DNA of 64,000 nt from an uncultured Angelakisella sp. (GTDB lineage: Bacteria; Bacillota; Clostridia; Oscillospirales; Ruminococcaceae): NCBI GenBank assembly GCA_934524965.1, contig CAKSYU010000006.1, forward strand, positions 6,323-70,322, read 5' to 3'. A model generated the notes under the pieces. The model was given only the letters and a program-made list of their open reading frames with translations, was not told the origin of the DNA and ran no database searches. Below, in pieces: positions 52,344 to 63,223 of the stretch (its first letter is position 1; each line of letters starts with the position of its first letter). Made by a program: the position numbers and the translations under genes.

Positions 52344-53711
52344 ATGAAAAAGAAACTGACCGTAAAAGAGTACGTCTATGTTGCCAGCATGCTGTTTGGC
52401 TTGTTCTTCGGCGCAGGTAACCTCATCTTCCCCACTGCAGTGGGTCAGCTTGCCGGCCGCAATATGTGGAGCGCCATTCTGGGACTGCTGATTACCGGTG
52501 TTGGACTGCCGCTGTTGGGTGTTGCAGCCCTGGGTCTTTCCCGCAGCGATGGTCTGTTTTCCCTCAGCAGCAAGGTAAACCGTCCCTATGCCTATTTCTT
52601 TACCTGTGCGCTGTATCTCACCATTGGTCCATTCTTTGCTATTCCCCGCTGCGCTACCGTTTCCTTCACCGTCGGTCTGGAACAAATTCTTCCCCAGAAC
52701 GGCAATATGAAGCTGTATCTCCTGCTGTTCACGCTGGTGTTCTTTATTGCGGCGCTGTTGTTCTCGCTGCGTCCCGGTAAGATCCTTACATGGGTCGGCA
52801 AGATCCTCAACCCCTTCTTCCTGCTGTTCCTCGGCATTCTGGTCGTGGTAACGCTGCTCTCCCCTGCCGCCGTTTCTGTTGCCAGTGTGGAGCCTATGGG
52901 CAGCTACATCGAGCAGCCCTTCTTCACCGGTTTTTTGGAGGGCTATAACACCATGGACGCCCTTGCCAGTCTCGCCTTCGGCATCATTGTGGTACAGGTA
53001 ATCCGGGAGCTTGGCGTTGATGAGCCCGGCGCAGTAGCAAGCAATACCGCAAAAGCCGGTATCTTCAGCTGCCTGTTCATGGGACTTATTTATATTGCCG
53101 TTACCGCTATGAGCGCCAAAAGCCGCGGCGTACTGCCCGCAGCCGAAAACGGTGGTGTTGCATTGGCACAGATCTCCCAAACTTTCCTTGGTCGGATCGG
53201 TCTCTTGATTCTTGCGGTGACTGTAACCCTTGCCTGCCTGAAAACGGCAGTCGGGTTGATCACCAGCTGTGCCGAAACCTTCAGCGGACTGTTCCCCAAG
53301 GGCCCTGCCTATCGGGTCTGGGCGGTCATCTTCACGCTGATTTCCCTCATCATTGCCAATTTCGGTCTTTCCGCCATCATCGAATACTCTGTGCCGGTGC
53401 TGATGTTCCTGTACCCCCTTTCCATCACCCTTATCCTGCTTGCATTGTTCGGCAAGTTCTTTGAGCATGACAGGGCGGTATATAACTGGGTCATCGGGCT
53501 CACGCTGGTTGCCTCTCTCTATGACCTGCTGCGCACCCTGCCTGTTGCACTGCGTGCTTCCTGCCATCTGGACGGAATCATTGACGCTGTCGGCAGCGTG
53601 CTGCCGCTTTCCGGACTGGGACTGGGCTGGATATGTCCTGCTGCGCTGGGGCTTCTGATCGGTCTGGCCGTGCATTATGCCGGAAGAAACAAGAAGAAAG
53701 TAACTGCCTGA
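52344..53711 (+). CDS. brnQ: Branched-chain amino acid:cation symporter (LIVCS)
   Basis: A 455-residue permease with about 12 hydrophobic segments. YVASMLFGLFFGAGNLIFPTAVGQLAG is the LIVCS N-terminal signature, and the later TIGPFFAIPRCATVSFTVGLE and YNTMDALASLAFGIIVVQ also match BrnQ. Expected function: Na+- or H+-coupled uptake of leucine, isoleucine or valine. The ATG at 52344 follows AAAGGAGA. It stands alone after a tRNA and before a bidirectional terminator that faces the V-ATPase operon. Confidence 0.95.
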   Translation: MKKKLTVKEYVYVASMLFGLFFGAGNLIFPTAVGQLAGRNMWSAILGLLITGVGLPLLGVAALGLSRSDGLFSLSSKVNRPYAYFFTCALYLTIGPFFAIPRCATVSFTVGLEQILPQNGNMKLYLLLFTLVFFIAALLFSLRPGKILTWVGKILNPFFLLFLGILVVVTLLSPAAVSVASVEPMGSYIEQPFFTGFLEGYNTMDALASLAFGIIVVQVIRELGVDEPGAVASNTAKAGIFSCLFMGLIYIAVTAMSAKSRGVLPAAENGGVALAQISQTFLGRIGLLILAVTVTLACLKTAVGLITSCAETFSGLFPKGPAYRVWAVIFTLISLIIANFGLSAIIEYSVPVLMFLYPLSITLILLALFGKFFEHDRAVYNWVIGLTLVASLYDLLRTLPVALRASCHLDGIIDAVGSVLPLSGLGLGWICPAALGLLIGLAVHYAGRNKKKVTA

Positions 53712-53737
53712 TAATAATTAAAAAGGGATTAGAGAAA

Positions 53738-53776
53738 GACCTCCGGAGGAAACCTTCGGAGGTCTGATTGTTTTTG
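53738..53776. terminator. Bidirectional terminator between brnQ and V-ATPase operon
   Basis: GACCTCCG (53738-53745) pairs with CGGAGGTC (53757-53764). The plus-strand tail is TGATTGTTTTTG; the minus-strand tail is TTTCTCTAATCCCTTTTT. It sits between convergent genes. Confidence 0.8.
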
Positions 53777-53791
53777 TGATGAAATCGGGAA

Positions 53792-54484
53792 TTATGATGA
53801 AAGCTGACTGCTTTCCCGCAGGGCTTCGGCATCTGCGGCGCGCTGCTCCATGATCGCCTCCTTGAGGATCATATCCTTGACCTTCATCAGGCGAATGGTA
53901 TTGGCACGCTCGTTTTCGTCCAGCTTCATGGTGATGTATCGAATGCTCTCCTGCATCTGAGGGATCTTGACATACTCCAGCGCGTTGACGCGGCGGCGGG
54001 TCTTTTCAATTTCCTCCGCCAAAAGCTGTGTTGCCTTTTCAATCTCTGCAAGACGCAGCATATCCTGAAACACCCCGGAAAGTGCCGAGACGGCATCGTC
54101 CAGTTCTCCGCTGGTCTGCGCATAGCCATAGGGATATGCACTGCCGCCCTGCTTTTCGGTAAAATGATAGCGGGGCACCTCCACCGACATAACATTCTCA
54201 AAGCTCATATCCAGTTCTACACTGCGGCTGGGGATAAGCAAAGATTGCCCGAGCATCTCCGGTGTCATGAGAGCGGCGGCAACAGTAAAGGAGGCATGTG
54301 CCTGCATAAGACCCTCCTCAACCCGCTGACGCAAAGCGCGATTTTCCCGAACGGTCTCCATAAACTGCTTCATCAGCTCATCGCGCTTATCCCGCAGCAA
54401 CTTATGACCCCGTTGGGCGGTGCGGAGCTGTCGCTTGAGGCGGGTCAGCTCCATGCGGGTGGGATTGATGATGGTTCCCGTCAA
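53792..54484 (-). CDS. ntpD: V-type ATP synthase subunit D
   Basis: A 230-residue central-stalk subunit, a long antiparallel coiled coil. The N-terminus NPTRMELTRLKRQLRTAQRGHKLLRDKRDELM is the family signature, and the C-terminal half RRRVNALEYVKIPQMQESIRYITMKLDENER matches the second helix. It starts with TTG seven bases after GGAGG. It rotates inside the A3B3 head. It is the last gene of the nine-gene V-ATPase operon, 12 bp after subunit B. Confidence 0.95.
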   Translation of the reverse strand: MTGTIINPTRMELTRLKRQLRTAQRGHKLLRDKRDELMKQFMETVRENRALRQRVEEGLMQAHASFTVAAALMTPEMLGQSLLIPSRSVELDMSFENVMSVEVPRYHFTEKQGGSAYPYGYAQTSGELDDAVSALSGVFQDMLRLAEIEKATQLLAEEIEKTRRRVNALEYVKIPQMQESIRYITMKLDENERANTIRLMKVKDMILKEAIMEQRAADAEALRESSQLSS

Positions 54485-54496
54485 GTTGCTCCCTCC

Positions 54497-55870
54497 TTAC
54501 TGCTTGGGCAGGTATTTTTCGATATGCTCCGGTTTGATGCGCTTCAGCTCACTTTTGGGCAGCAGGCTGAGAAGCTGCCAGCCCAGATCCAAGGTCTCCT
54601 CGACAGATCGGTTTTCCTCGCTGCCCTGCGAAACATAGCGCCGCTCAAATTCATCGGCAAAACGGGCATACTGCAAATCGACCTCGGAAAGCGCCGCTTC
54701 ACCCAAAATGGACATCAGTTCCTTGTTCTCCTTGCCGGTGGCATAGGCGGCAAAAAGCTGGTTCATGGTGCCGGAGTGATCCTCGCGGGTCTTCCCTGCC
54801 CCGATGCCCTTATCCTTGAGACGGGAAAGGGAGGGCAGTACATCGACCGGCGGCGTGATGCCGCGGCGGAACAGCTCGCGGGAGAGAATGATCTGCCCCT
54901 CGGTGATATAACCGGTGAGATCGGGAATGGGGTGGGTCTTATCGTCCTCCGGCATGGTAAGAATGGGGATCATGGTGATGGAGCCCTCCTTGCCCACCTG
55001 ACGACCGGCACGCTCGTACATCGTGGCAAGGTCGGTATAAAGGTAGCCGGGGTAGCCGCGGCGCCCGGGGACTTCCTTTTTAGCAGCGGAGATTTCCCGC
55101 AGTGCCTCGGCATAGTTGGTGATATCGGTGAGAATGACCAGTACATGCATACCAAGGTCAAAGGCAAGGTACTCGGCGGCGGTGAGTGCCATACGCGGGG
55201 TGGCGATTCGCTCGACCGCCGGATCATTCGCCAGATTGGTAAACAGCACGGTGCGGTCGATAGCGCCGGTGCGGCGGAATTCGTTAACAAAGAACTCGGA
55301 TTCTTCGTAGGTGATGCCGATAGCGGCGAACACCACGGCGAAGTTGCTTTCGCCATCCAGTACCCGCGCCTGACGCGCGATCTGCGCCGCGAGCTGCGCG
55401 TGCGGCAGACCGGAGCCGGAGAAGATGGGCAGCTTCTGTCCCCTGACCAGCGTGTTCAGACCGTCGATGGTGGAGATGCCGGTCTGGATAAACTCGTTGG
55501 GATAGTTGCGGGCGGCGGGGTTCATGGCAAGACCGTTGATATCACGGTATTCATCTGCCAGAATGGCGGGACCGTCATCGATGGGCTGACCCATGCCGTT
55601 AAAGACCCGCCCCAGCATATCGCCGGAGACGGCAAGCTGCAGGGGGTGCCCCAAAAAGCGGATCTTGGATTCCGCCAGATTGATGCCAGCGGAAGCTTCG
55701 AAAAGCTGCACCACGGCGGTATCGCCGTTGACCTCCAACACCTTGCAGCGGCGCAGGGAGCCATCGGTCAGCTCGATCTCCGCCAGTTCATCATAGGTGA
55801 CGCCCTGTACATGGTCGACTACCATCAGCGGTCCGGAGATCTCCCGTATCGTTTTATATTCACGGATCAC
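54497..55870 (-). CDS. ntpB: V-type ATP synthase subunit B
   Basis: A 457-residue non-catalytic head subunit. [25 protein letters not shown] at the start and [24 protein letters not shown] in the centre, which lacks a true Walker A, are typical. [38 protein letters not shown] is also diagnostic. Starts with GTG overlapping the subunit A stop (GTGA). With subunit A it forms the A3B3 hexamer on the cytoplasmic side. Confidence 0.97.
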   Translation of the reverse strand: MIREYKTIREISGPLMVVDHVQGVTYDELAEIELTDGSLRRCKVLEVNGDTAVVQLFEASAGINLAESKIRFLGHPLQLAVSGDMLGRVFNGMGQPIDDGPAILADEYRDINGLAMNPAARNYPNEFIQTGISTIDGLNTLVRGQKLPIFSGSGLPHAQLAAQIARQARVLDGESNFAVVFAAIGITYEESEFFVNEFRRTGAIDRTVLFTNLANDPAVERIATPRMALTAAEYLAFDLGMHVLVILTDITNYAEALREISAAKKEVPGRRGYPGYLYTDLATMYERAGRQVGKEGSITMIPILTMPEDDKTHPIPDLTGYITEGQIILSRELFRRGITPPVDVLPSLSRLKDKGIGAGKTREDHSGTMNQLFAAYATGKENKELMSILGEAALSEVDLQYARFADEFERRYVSQGSEENRSVEETLDLGWQLLSLLPKSELKRIKPEHIEKYLPKQ

Positions 55871-57642
55871 AGTGCTTCCTCTCCTTTCTGCGCCAGCGCT
55901 TCCAGCTCCTCCTCCATCTGGGTCAGGAGCTTATCGTATTCCACGGCGTAGCAATCGGCAGGGACGCTCTTGGCACGCCCCAGCTTTTCCCGCGAGGGGG
56001 TCATAAACAGCTCCGCGACACGACAGCCGCGCTCGGCGGCACTGCGACACAGGGCATCGTACCGGCGGATCATCGAGAGCATCTTTGCCTGCCGGTCGTA
56101 CTCCGAGAAGGCATCGATCTCCACAAAGGAATTCTGCTGCAGGAAGTCCTCCCGCACCATGCGGGCAGTCTCCAGCGTGATCTGATCCTTGGCGGAAAGG
56201 GAATCCTTGCCGACGAGCTGGACGATCTCATTGAGGCTTGCCTCCTCCTGCAGGACGGACATTGCCCACTCGCGGTTCTGCAAAAACGCTTTGCCGAAGT
56301 GCTGCTCGTACCACGGACGGAGACTATCAATGTAAAGCGAATAGGAATTGAGCCAGTTGATAGCCGGGAAATGACGGCGGTAGGCAAGGCTGGCATCTAG
56401 CGCCCAGAAGACCTTGACGATGCGCATGGTCGCCTGAGAGACCGGCTCCGAAAGGTCGCCGCCGGGAGGCGACACCGCGCCTACGGCAGTCAGGGAGCCG
56501 CGGCGTTCCTCATCGCTGCCGATGCAGGCGACGGAACCGGCACGCTCGTAGAACTGCGCCAGACGGGAGGAAAGGTAGGCGGGGTAGCCCTCCTCGCCGG
56601 GCATTTCCTCCAGACGACCGCTCATCTCGCGCAGGGCTTCCGCCCAGCGGGAGGTGGAATCGGCAATGACGGCAACGGCATAGCCCATATCGCGGTAATA
56701 CTCCGCGATGGTGATGCCGGTGTAAATGGACGCTTCGCGCGCCGCGACCGGCATATCGGAGGTGTTGGCGATGAGGACGGTGCGCTTCATCAGGGATTCA
56801 CCGGTGCGGGGGTCGATCAGCTCGGGGAATTCCCGCAGAACATCGGTCATCTCGTTGCCGCGCTCACCGCAGCCGATATAAACCACAAGGTCCACATCTG
56901 ACCACTTGGCAAGGGCGTGCTGCATGACCGTTTTACCGGAGCCGAAGGGTCCCGGAATGGCAGCGGTGCCGCCCTTTGCTACGGGGAAGAAGGTATCCAC
57001 GATGCGCTGACCGGACTGCAGCGGCACACTGGGCGGGAATTTGCGCCGGTAAGGGCGTCCCACACGGACGGGCCACTTCTGCATCATGGTAAGCTCCGTG
57101 CGGGTGCCGTCGGGCTGTTCCAGCACGGCGACCGTCTCGGTAACGGTGTAGCTGCCGGACTGAACGGAAATGAGCTTGCCCTTCATTTTGGGCGGGATCA
57201 TGATCTTATGCAGAATGGAGGGGGTCTCCTGCACCGTGCCGATGATATCGCCGCCGATGACGTCATCGCCGGCGTGGGCGGTGGCAGTAAAATCCCATTT
57301 CTTTTCCCTGTCCAGTGCGGGCACTTCCACGCCGCGGGGCAGGTTGTTGCCGCCTGTTTTTTTCATAATGGCATCCAGCGGGCGCTGAATTCCATCGTAG
57401 ATATTTTCGATAAGCCCGGGGCCCAGCTCGACCGAGAGGGGCGAACCGGTGGTAACGACCTCGGCGCCGGGTCCCAGTCCGGAGGTCTCCTCGTAGACCT
57501 GAATGGAGGCGGAGCCGCTGTTCATGGTAAGGATCTCTCCGATGAGGCGCTGCTCCCCTACCCGAACCACATCTGCCATATTGGCTTCCTCCAGACCGGT
57601 GGCGACTACCAACGGACCGGAGACTTTAACGATTTTTCCCAT
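55867..57642 (-). CDS. ntpA: V-type ATP synthase catalytic subunit A
   Basis: A 591-residue catalytic subunit. The Walker A loop is GPFGSGKT (231-238), and [21 protein letters not shown] carries the catalytic Glu. It includes the A-type insertion after residue 110 and the long C-terminal helical domain. Together with B it hydrolyses or makes ATP, coupled through D and F to the membrane rotor. Normal length. It overlaps subunit B by four bases and lies 20 bp after subunit F. Confidence 0.97.
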   Translation of the reverse strand: MGKIVKVSGPLVVATGLEEANMADVVRVGEQRLIGEILTMNSGSASIQVYEETSGLGPGAEVVTTGSPLSVELGPGLIENIYDGIQRPLDAIMKKTGGNNLPRGVEVPALDREKKWDFTATAHAGDDVIGGDIIGTVQETPSILHKIMIPPKMKGKLISVQSGSYTVTETVAVLEQPDGTRTELTMMQKWPVRVGRPYRRKFPPSVPLQSGQRIVDTFFPVAKGGTAAIPGPFGSGKTVMQHALAKWSDVDLVVYIGCGERGNEMTDVLREFPELIDPRTGESLMKRTVLIANTSDMPVAAREASIYTGITIAEYYRDMGYAVAVIADSTSRWAEALREMSGRLEEMPGEEGYPAYLSSRLAQFYERAGSVACIGSDEERRGSLTAVGAVSPPGGDLSEPVSQATMRIVKVFWALDASLAYRRHFPAINWLNSYSLYIDSLRPWYEQHFGKAFLQNREWAMSVLQEEASLNEIVQLVGKDSLSAKDQITLETARMVREDFLQQNSFVEIDAFSEYDRQAKMLSMIRRYDALCRSAAERGCRVAELFMTPSREKLGRAKSVPADCYAVEYDKLLTQMEEELEALAQKGEEAL

Positions 57643-57662
57643 GGGGCGTTTTCTTCCTTTCC

Positions 57663-57971
57663 TCAGATGATATCAGCGCCGACCGCGCGCTCCACTGTTG
57701 TTTTGATCTCGCTCATTCCCAGACCGAGGCTGCCCTCTTTGCCCGGAATGAGGATAATGGCGGGGGTGGCTGCCCTGCGGTAACGCGCAAGCTCCGGCGC
57801 AAGCCCTGCCGCCAGCTGCTCGGTGATATAAATGATGGCGGTATCCTCCTTTGCCAGACGGTGCAGAATGGCGCGTGCCTGCTCAGGCGTTTCGGCGGGG
57901 CAGGTCTCAAGACCCAGCGCCGCAAAGCCCTGTACACTTTGGGCATCGCCTAAAACAGCTATTTTATACAT
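57663..57971 (-). CDS. ntpF: V-type ATP synthase subunit F
   Basis: A small (102-residue) Rossmann-like central-stalk subunit. [24 protein letters not shown] and [11 protein letters not shown], with the final [16 protein letters not shown], match the family pattern. The ATG at 57971 is eight bases after GGAGG; a GTG three codons upstream is less well placed. It binds subunit D. Confidence 0.92.
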   Translation of the reverse strand: MYKIAVLGDAQSVQGFAALGLETCPAETPEQARAILHRLAKEDTAIIYITEQLAAGLAPELARYRRAATPAIILIPGKEGSLGLGMSEIKTTVERAVGADII

Positions 57972-57984
57972 ACGGCACACCTCC

Positions 57985-58956
57985 TCAGTCCGCGTTCCGG
58001 CGCAGGCGGCTGCGGATCATTTCCGGCGAAAGCCCCGCCGCGCGCCCTGCCATGATAATACGGATCGCGGTGATCTCGTTTTCCACGGCGGCAAGAAAGC
58101 ACAGCACCGTTTCCTCCCCGAAGGGAGTACGGCGTGCCGCCGAAAGATAGGCGTCGGTCGCTTCATCACACGCTTTTTCAAAAGCGGTGAGAGAACCGCC
58201 GCCCGCTGCCGCCGCACCCGGCTGTGCCGCGCGGGAAAGCGCGCCCGCACCGAACAGCTCGCCTAACTTGGCAGGTTCCGCCGCTGCAATGGCGTGGGGC
58301 GATACACTGCCGCCCTCCAGAAGCGCCTGCGGCAAAACCTCGCCGCTGCCGCTGCGGGCGGCCCGCACCGCCGTGCGCAGGTTGGCGGCATCAATAAGCT
58401 GCCGCACATAGCCGCGCAGAAAATCACTTTTCATTCCCTCGGCAAGGGCAGTCATTTCGGCATAGCAGGCGGCATCCAGCCGCAGATCGGCACCCTGCGG
58501 ATCGTTTTCCCGCAGCAGTGCCGCCGCTTCCTGCGCCGCGCAGCGGGCAGGCTCGCTCACCGGCAGGGTATGCTCCTGCTGCCACGCGCTTTGCAGGCGC
58601 TCGGCATCATAACGCCCGCCGGAAAGGAAATAGCTTTCCGGCGAGATACCGCGGCGCTCCGCCTTAAGGATCGCTTTGATATTGTGATAATCGTATTTGA
58701 GCCGGAACAGATCCAGCAATTTAGGCTCCGGCACAGCGGAGGAAAGCTCCTTATACAGGCTTTCTCTGCGCTGCCGCAGCGCTTCCTCCAGCGGGAGGCT
58801 TTCGGCATAGCCGCACTCCGCCAGCAGCTTGCGGGCTTCCGTCTCGCTTGCCGCCTCCAGCAGACGCTCCTGCTTTTCCGGCGTCAGCAGGCGAGTCTCC
58901 ATGGCGTGCAGCCGCGCGGAGACCGCCAGATAATCGGTATCCTTGATGGGGGTCAT
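57985..58956 (-). CDS. ntpC: V-type ATP synthase subunit C
   Basis: A 323-residue helical subunit (homologous to eukaryotic subunit d / archaeal AtpC) that joins the central stalk to the membrane ring. TDYLAVSARLHAMETRLLTPEKQERLLEA and FRLKYDYHNIKAILKAE are the conserved stretches, and the final NEITAIRIIMAGRAAGLSPEMIRSRLR is typical. The ATG at 58956 follows GGAGG by seven bases; a GTG one codon earlier is possible. Confidence 0.92.
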   Translation of the reverse strand: MTPIKDTDYLAVSARLHAMETRLLTPEKQERLLEAASETEARKLLAECGYAESLPLEEALRQRRESLYKELSSAVPEPKLLDLFRLKYDYHNIKAILKAERRGISPESYFLSGGRYDAERLQSAWQQEHTLPVSEPARCAAQEAAALLRENDPQGADLRLDAACYAEMTALAEGMKSDFLRGYVRQLIDAANLRTAVRAARSGSGEVLPQALLEGGSVSPHAIAAAEPAKLGELFGAGALSRAAQPGAAAAGGGSLTAFEKACDEATDAYLSAARRTPFGEETVLCFLAAVENEITAIRIIMAGRAAGLSPEMIRSRLRRNAD

Positions 58957-58968
58957 CACAGCCCCTCC

Positions 58969-59571
58969 TTACTGTTTGGGAAAGAGGATATCCGCAGCCT
59001 CTTTCTCCAGCTTTTCCCGCTGCAGCCGCACCAGTGTCTCAAAGGTGCAGTTCAGCTCCACATCGCCGTGGCTGAGGATAAACCCGCCCGTAATGGGGCG
59101 CCTTTCGGCGCTGAGGGTCAGTCCGCCCCGCTTGCCGGCGGCGCGCAGCGCGGTATTGGACAGCAGTACGGCTTCCGCGCCGAATTCCTCGGCGTCCCGC
59201 GGGGACAGGATCATCTCCTCCCCGCCCTCAGCGGCTTCCGCCGCCAAAGAAGCGATAAGAGCAAGATATTCCTCCCGCGGCAGCCGGCAGAGCCGCTCCA
59301 CCGCCGCAGCGAAGGTCTCCTCGAGCAGCTCCTGCTTGGCGGCAAGCTCCAGCTTACGGCACTCCACCGCCGCCGAGGAGGACAGGCGTTCCCGCCGTTC
59401 CTCCGCCGCGCGGCGACCGCGCGAAAGCAGCTCCAGGCTTTCCTGCTCCGCCGCCGACTGCGCTTCCGCTGTGAGGGCTGCGATCTTTTCCTCATTTTCC
59501 CGCTGTATTTCGGCGATCTCCCGCTCGGCATCTGCGATGATGCGCGCGGTGATCTTTTCAATTCCTTCCAT
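58969..59571 (-). CDS. ntpE: V-type ATP synthase subunit E
   Basis: A 200-residue peripheral-stalk subunit. The N-terminal half is a long charged helix rich in Glu, Ala and Arg (ITARIIADAEREIAEIQRENEEKIAAL...). The C-terminal domain includes LSPRDAEEFG and GGFILSHGDVELNCTFETLVRL, the E-subunit signature. It pairs with subunit G/H as a right-handed coiled coil that holds the head against rotation. Confidence 0.92.
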   Translation of the reverse strand: MEGIEKITARIIADAEREIAEIQRENEEKIAALTAEAQSAAEQESLELLSRGRRAAEERRERLSSSAAVECRKLELAAKQELLEETFAAAVERLCRLPREEYLALIASLAAEAAEGGEEMILSPRDAEEFGAEAVLLSNTALRAAGKRGGLTLSAERRPITGGFILSHGDVELNCTFETLVRLQREKLEKEAADILFPKQ

Positions 59572-59595
59572 GGGAACTCCTTTCTACTGCCCTGC

Positions 59596-60102
<507 letters not shown>

Positions 60103-62046
60103 TTAGTGTTCTGCTATTCTGTAATATTTGGGTTCTGCCGCAACGGGGCGGAAAGCACGCCCGCCATCGTGGTAGAAATACTTGAAAAACTCCAGACACT
60201 GAAGCCGCATATCGTGCACATAGCAGCCCAGCAGGTTCAGGGCAAAGTTGAGGGCGTTGCCCAGCATGGATATGATGAAAAAGACGATAACATTGCCGGG
60301 GATCGCCGCCAGCGTATTGAATACCTGCGCAATAACGGCTCCTGCCAACATCAGCGCCATCAGACGCACATAAGAGAGGATATCGCCAAAATAACCGGTA
60401 ATATGGTTGTACACCGAGCCGCCGATGCCGACCAGTTTGCCGCCGATGCCCTTTTTGCCGTAGCTTTGGCTGATGACCAGCACTGCCAGCAGAATCCACA
60501 GGAACACCTTGTTGCCCGTGACGCCCAGCGCAATGCCGCAGCCGATGATGACCCACCACGCGGTTTCCTCGCACAGGGCGCTTGCCGCCTCGCCGTGCTT
60601 CAGCTTGTAAATAAAGCCGATGACCATACCGACGAGGATCTGCACACAGCCCAGCGCCAGCGACCCCAGCATAATGATGATAATATCATTGATGGGAGAG
60701 AACAGCGGCTGCCAGAACCATGTAAAGGTACTTTCGGGATTAAAGAGCTTAATAAGCTGCGGGATAAAATCCCCGAAAAAGCCGCCGGTCATGGCGCCCA
60801 TAAGGAAAGTGGAGACACCGCACAGCCCCAAAAGGGCAAAGAAATTGTGACTGCCGCCGGTGGGCTGCTTCTTTTTCAGCACAATAAGCGACGCCGCCAT
60901 CATCAGGAGTCCGTAGCCCATATCCGCCATCATAATGCCGTAGAACAAAATGAAGAACGGCGCCATGTAGGGGTTGGGATCCAGCGTACCGTAGGCGGGC
61001 AGCGAGTACATCTCCGTGACCATATTAAGCGGCTGGGTAAAGCGGTTATTCTTCAGCTTGACCGGCACCCGCGGGTAATCCTCCGGCGCGGGGTCTGTCA
61101 TCTGCCACGCGCAGGTGCAGCCCTCCAGCAGCATTTCCAGTTCCTTGGTATTCTCCGCGGGGAACCAGCCCTCCAGCAGGAAGGTATCGGCGGTCTCCCG
61201 CGTGCGGCCTTTCGCCTCTCCCCTGTCCACCTCGATGCGGGAGGCATCGGAGAGCTGGCGCAGCTCCGGCTTTTGATCGGCGCACCCTGCTATTTCATGT
61301 TCCAGCTCGACCCTGCGCGCTGCCAGCGCCGCCTGTTCCTGACGCAGAGCGGCAAGGTTTTCCGCGGCGGTGCCATGGCGCTCACCCAGTGAGATACGGC
61401 TCCAGCCCAGTGCTTTCACCGCCGCCACATGGTCCTCCGCCTGCGAGATATGTACCGTCAATACGGCGTACCGGCGCTCGCGGTCGGCACTGACTTCACG
61501 GAATTCATACAGCTCACCCGCCGCATCCAGTGCCTCCCGTATCCGTTCCGGCGCTGCCGCCGCGGGCAGCGTGCCCAGCTGGATCAGCACCTTTTCGGTG
61601 GTGGCGCATTCCAGCGGCATGGTCAGTGGCTCCCACGGCAGAAGCTGCGCTTCCTCCGACGCCAGCTTTTCGCCGCGTGCCTGCAAAGAAGCCAGCTCCT
61701 CACGGCAGCGGTTCAGCCGCTGCGCCGTGGTTTTGCCGCCGGTCAGCCGGTTTTCATCGGTCAGTGCCTGCTCCGCAATAGTCGGCAGCGGCGCCAGACC
61801 ATTTTTCTCCTTGGGGGTATGCTCTGTCAGCGTTTGCAGTGCCTGCTCCGCCGCTGTGTACTGTTCCTGTGCCCTTTGCAGCTCCGCTGCCTCCGGCACC
61901 CGCAGCTTTTCCAGCAGCGGGTCGTCTGCTTCCGGCTCCGGCTCGGTGATCTCCAGACAGCCGAGATGCTGTAACCGCCGCAGCATTTCCTCTCGCTCCG
62001 CCTGCAGCCCGATGAGCCGCAGGTGACGCATTGCAACAATCGCCAT
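60103..62046 (-). CDS. ntpI: V-type ATP synthase subunit I (a)
   Basis: A 647-residue stator. The N-terminal 320 residues are a soluble coiled-coil domain (MRHLRLIGLQAEREEMLRRLQHLG at the start). The C-terminal half has about seven membrane helices, including PFFILFYGIMMADMGYGLLM and the region with RLMALMLAGAVIAQV, where the stator Arg contacts the rotor carboxylate. The ATG at 62046 overlaps the preceding stop by one base (TGATG). It carries ions between half-channels. Confidence 0.95.
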   Translation of the reverse strand: MAIVAMRHLRLIGLQAEREEMLRRLQHLGCLEITEPEPEADDPLLEKLRVPEAAELQRAQEQYTAAEQALQTLTEHTPKEKNGLAPLPTIAEQALTDENRLTGGKTTAQRLNRCREELASLQARGEKLASEEAQLLPWEPLTMPLECATTEKVLIQLGTLPAAAAPERIREALDAAGELYEFREVSADRERRYAVLTVHISQAEDHVAAVKALGWSRISLGERHGTAAENLAALRQEQAALAARRVELEHEIAGCADQKPELRQLSDASRIEVDRGEAKGRTRETADTFLLEGWFPAENTKELEMLLEGCTCAWQMTDPAPEDYPRVPVKLKNNRFTQPLNMVTEMYSLPAYGTLDPNPYMAPFFILFYGIMMADMGYGLLMMAASLIVLKKKQPTGGSHNFFALLGLCGVSTFLMGAMTGGFFGDFIPQLIKLFNPESTFTWFWQPLFSPINDIIIIMLGSLALGCVQILVGMVIGFIYKLKHGEAASALCEETAWWVIIGCGIALGVTGNKVFLWILLAVLVISQSYGKKGIGGKLVGIGGSVYNHITGYFGDILSYVRLMALMLAGAVIAQVFNTLAAIPGNVIVFFIISMLGNALNFALNLLGCYVHDMRLQCLEFFKYFYHDGGRAFRPVAAEPKYYRIAEH

Positions 62047-62360
62047 CAGTGATTCACAACCTTTTCCACGATCCACCCGACCGCCTGCGGCATTCTTTGT
62101 CGGGCTTCCTCTTTTTTATGCTCCCATTCCGCGGAAGCCGCCTCCAGCGCCTTGTAGGTCTCCTGCGCCGCCTGCCGCTCCGCTTCGGACATCATTTCCC
62201 GTACCTCCGCTTCGGCATCTGCCCTTGCCTGCTCCCGCAGGTGCTCGGCGCTGCGCTGGGCATTGAGCAGCTTCTGCCGGCACTCGGTGACGGCGCGCTC
62301 CCGCCTGGAATTCATTTCTTCCTCGGTTTTCAGCACCTCCATGATGGGTTCCATCGGCAC
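62046..62360 (-). CDS. ntpH: V-type ATP synthase subunit G/H
   Basis: A 104-residue, almost entirely helical and highly charged protein (RRERAVTECRQKLLNAQRSAEHLREQARADAEAEVREMM) ending in a short hydrophobic tail VGWIVEKVV. That is the profile of the peripheral-stalk G/H subunit that pairs with E. GTG at 62360 is eight bases from GGAGG and preferred over an ATG two codons later. It is the first gene of the operon, so the order is H-I-K-E-C-F-A-B-D. Confidence 0.9.
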   Translation of the reverse strand: MPMEPIMEVLKTEEEMNSRRERAVTECRQKLLNAQRSAEHLREQARADAEAEVREMMSEAERQAAQETYKALEAASAEWEHKKEEARQRMPQAVGWIVEKVVNH

Positions 62361-62403
62361 CGTTTTCGCCTCCTTGTTATGTATTTATCACCAATTTATT
62401 ATA

Positions 62404-62432
62404 ATTATATAACGCAAAAAGAATGATGTAAA
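62404..62432 (-). promoter_or_regulatory. Promoter of the V-type ATPase operon
   Basis: On the minus strand TTTACA (62427-62432), 17 bp, perfect TATAAT (62404-62409), 44 bp upstream of the GTG. Strong match to sigma-A consensus, fitting a highly expressed operon. Confidence 0.75.
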
Positions 62433-62644
62433 GGAAAAATTTACGGACAATTTATACTTTTTGTGGTATGTGAATAGTACACAATCCGATAATTTGGTAA
62501 AAATTAAAAAAATATAAGACAGAACACCTTTTTCGTGGTATTCTGCCTTTTTCGCACCATCTGACCATCTCACAACCGTTCCTCTGCAATCCGGGATGAA
62601 CGAACTGTTATAAGTCGTATTCATTTTTCTTTTGTAATAAGCAA

Positions 62645-62673
62645 CAGGGCGCCGACCCTACATCGACGCCCTG
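62645..62673 (-). terminator. Hairpin downstream of MaoC gene
   Basis: CAGGGCG-CCGA pairs with TCG-ACGCCCTG (one bulge) and is followed on the minus strand by TTGCTTATTAC. It probably ends the CoA-transferase/MaoC transcript. Confidence 0.6.
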
Positions 62674-62710
62674 CTATTTCTATCCACTTTTGGGAGGTAT
62701 ATGCGGGAGA

Positions 62711-63178
62711 TTACTCCATGTGCTCACGATCGGTCGCCATCAGAATGGTCCAATACTGATCGGCAACAACCTCGTTCTTCTGGTTGATGGTCTCGATGTG
62801 GAAACGGATAATGCCGCGGCCGGGCTTTCTGCTCAGACGCTTCTCAACGGGGGTCAGCACGCAGGTGATGGTATCCTGGAAGCGGACGGGATTGGTGAAC
62901 TTCATCTCGCAGCCCAGCAGACCGATGTAGCTACCATCAAACATACCAGTCTGGCATACCAGACCAGTGCTGATGATGTAGGTGAGGGCGCCATAGGCGA
63001 TACGCGTGCCATAGATGGACTTCTTGGCATACTCTTCGTTGATGTGCAGCGCACTGAAGTCGCCGGAAAGACCCGCAAAGTTGACAACGTCCGCTTCGGT
63101 AATGGTACGAGCAGAGGTATAGTACTGCTTGTTCATCTCAAATTCATCGTAAAGTTTTCCTACAAATTCGTAAGCCAT
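62711..63178 (-). CDS. MaoC-like (R)-specific enoyl-CoA hydratase/dehydratase
   Basis: A 155-residue hot-dog fold protein. VVNFAGLSGDFSALHINEEYAKKSIYGTRIAYGAL contains the hydratase-2 motif, with catalytic Asp40 and His45. It is likely to hydrate or dehydrate an acyl-CoA or to act as a thioesterase-like partner. The ATG at 63178 follows AAGGA by eight bases. It lies 45 bp after a family III CoA-transferase gene, so the two probably act in one acyl-CoA pathway. The substrate is unknown. Confidence 0.9.
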   Translation of the reverse strand: MAYEFVGKLYDEFEMNKQYYTSARTITEADVVNFAGLSGDFSALHINEEYAKKSIYGTRIAYGALTYIISTGLVCQTGMFDGSYIGLLGCEMKFTNPVRFQDTITCVLTPVEKRLSRKPGRGIIRFHIETINQKNEVVADQYWTILMATDREHME

Positions 63179-63223
63179 TTTCAATTTCCTTCTTTCTTGA
63201 TATGTAAGCTTTTATTTGATTTA

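Larger units (their letters stand above)
62361..62710. other. Intergenic region between MaoC gene and V-ATPase operon
   Basis: A 350-bp AT-rich gap. It contains the V-ATPase promoter (62404-62432) and a hairpin after the MaoC gene (62645-62673). A 78-codon minus-strand frame (62388-62624) has no ribosome site and is not counted as a gene. Confidence 0.6.

Noticed and set aside
62388..62624. 78-codon minus-strand frame upstream of the V-ATPase operon
   Set aside because: No ribosome site, and it runs over the V-ATPase promoter; its AT-rich composition explains the hydrophobic tail.
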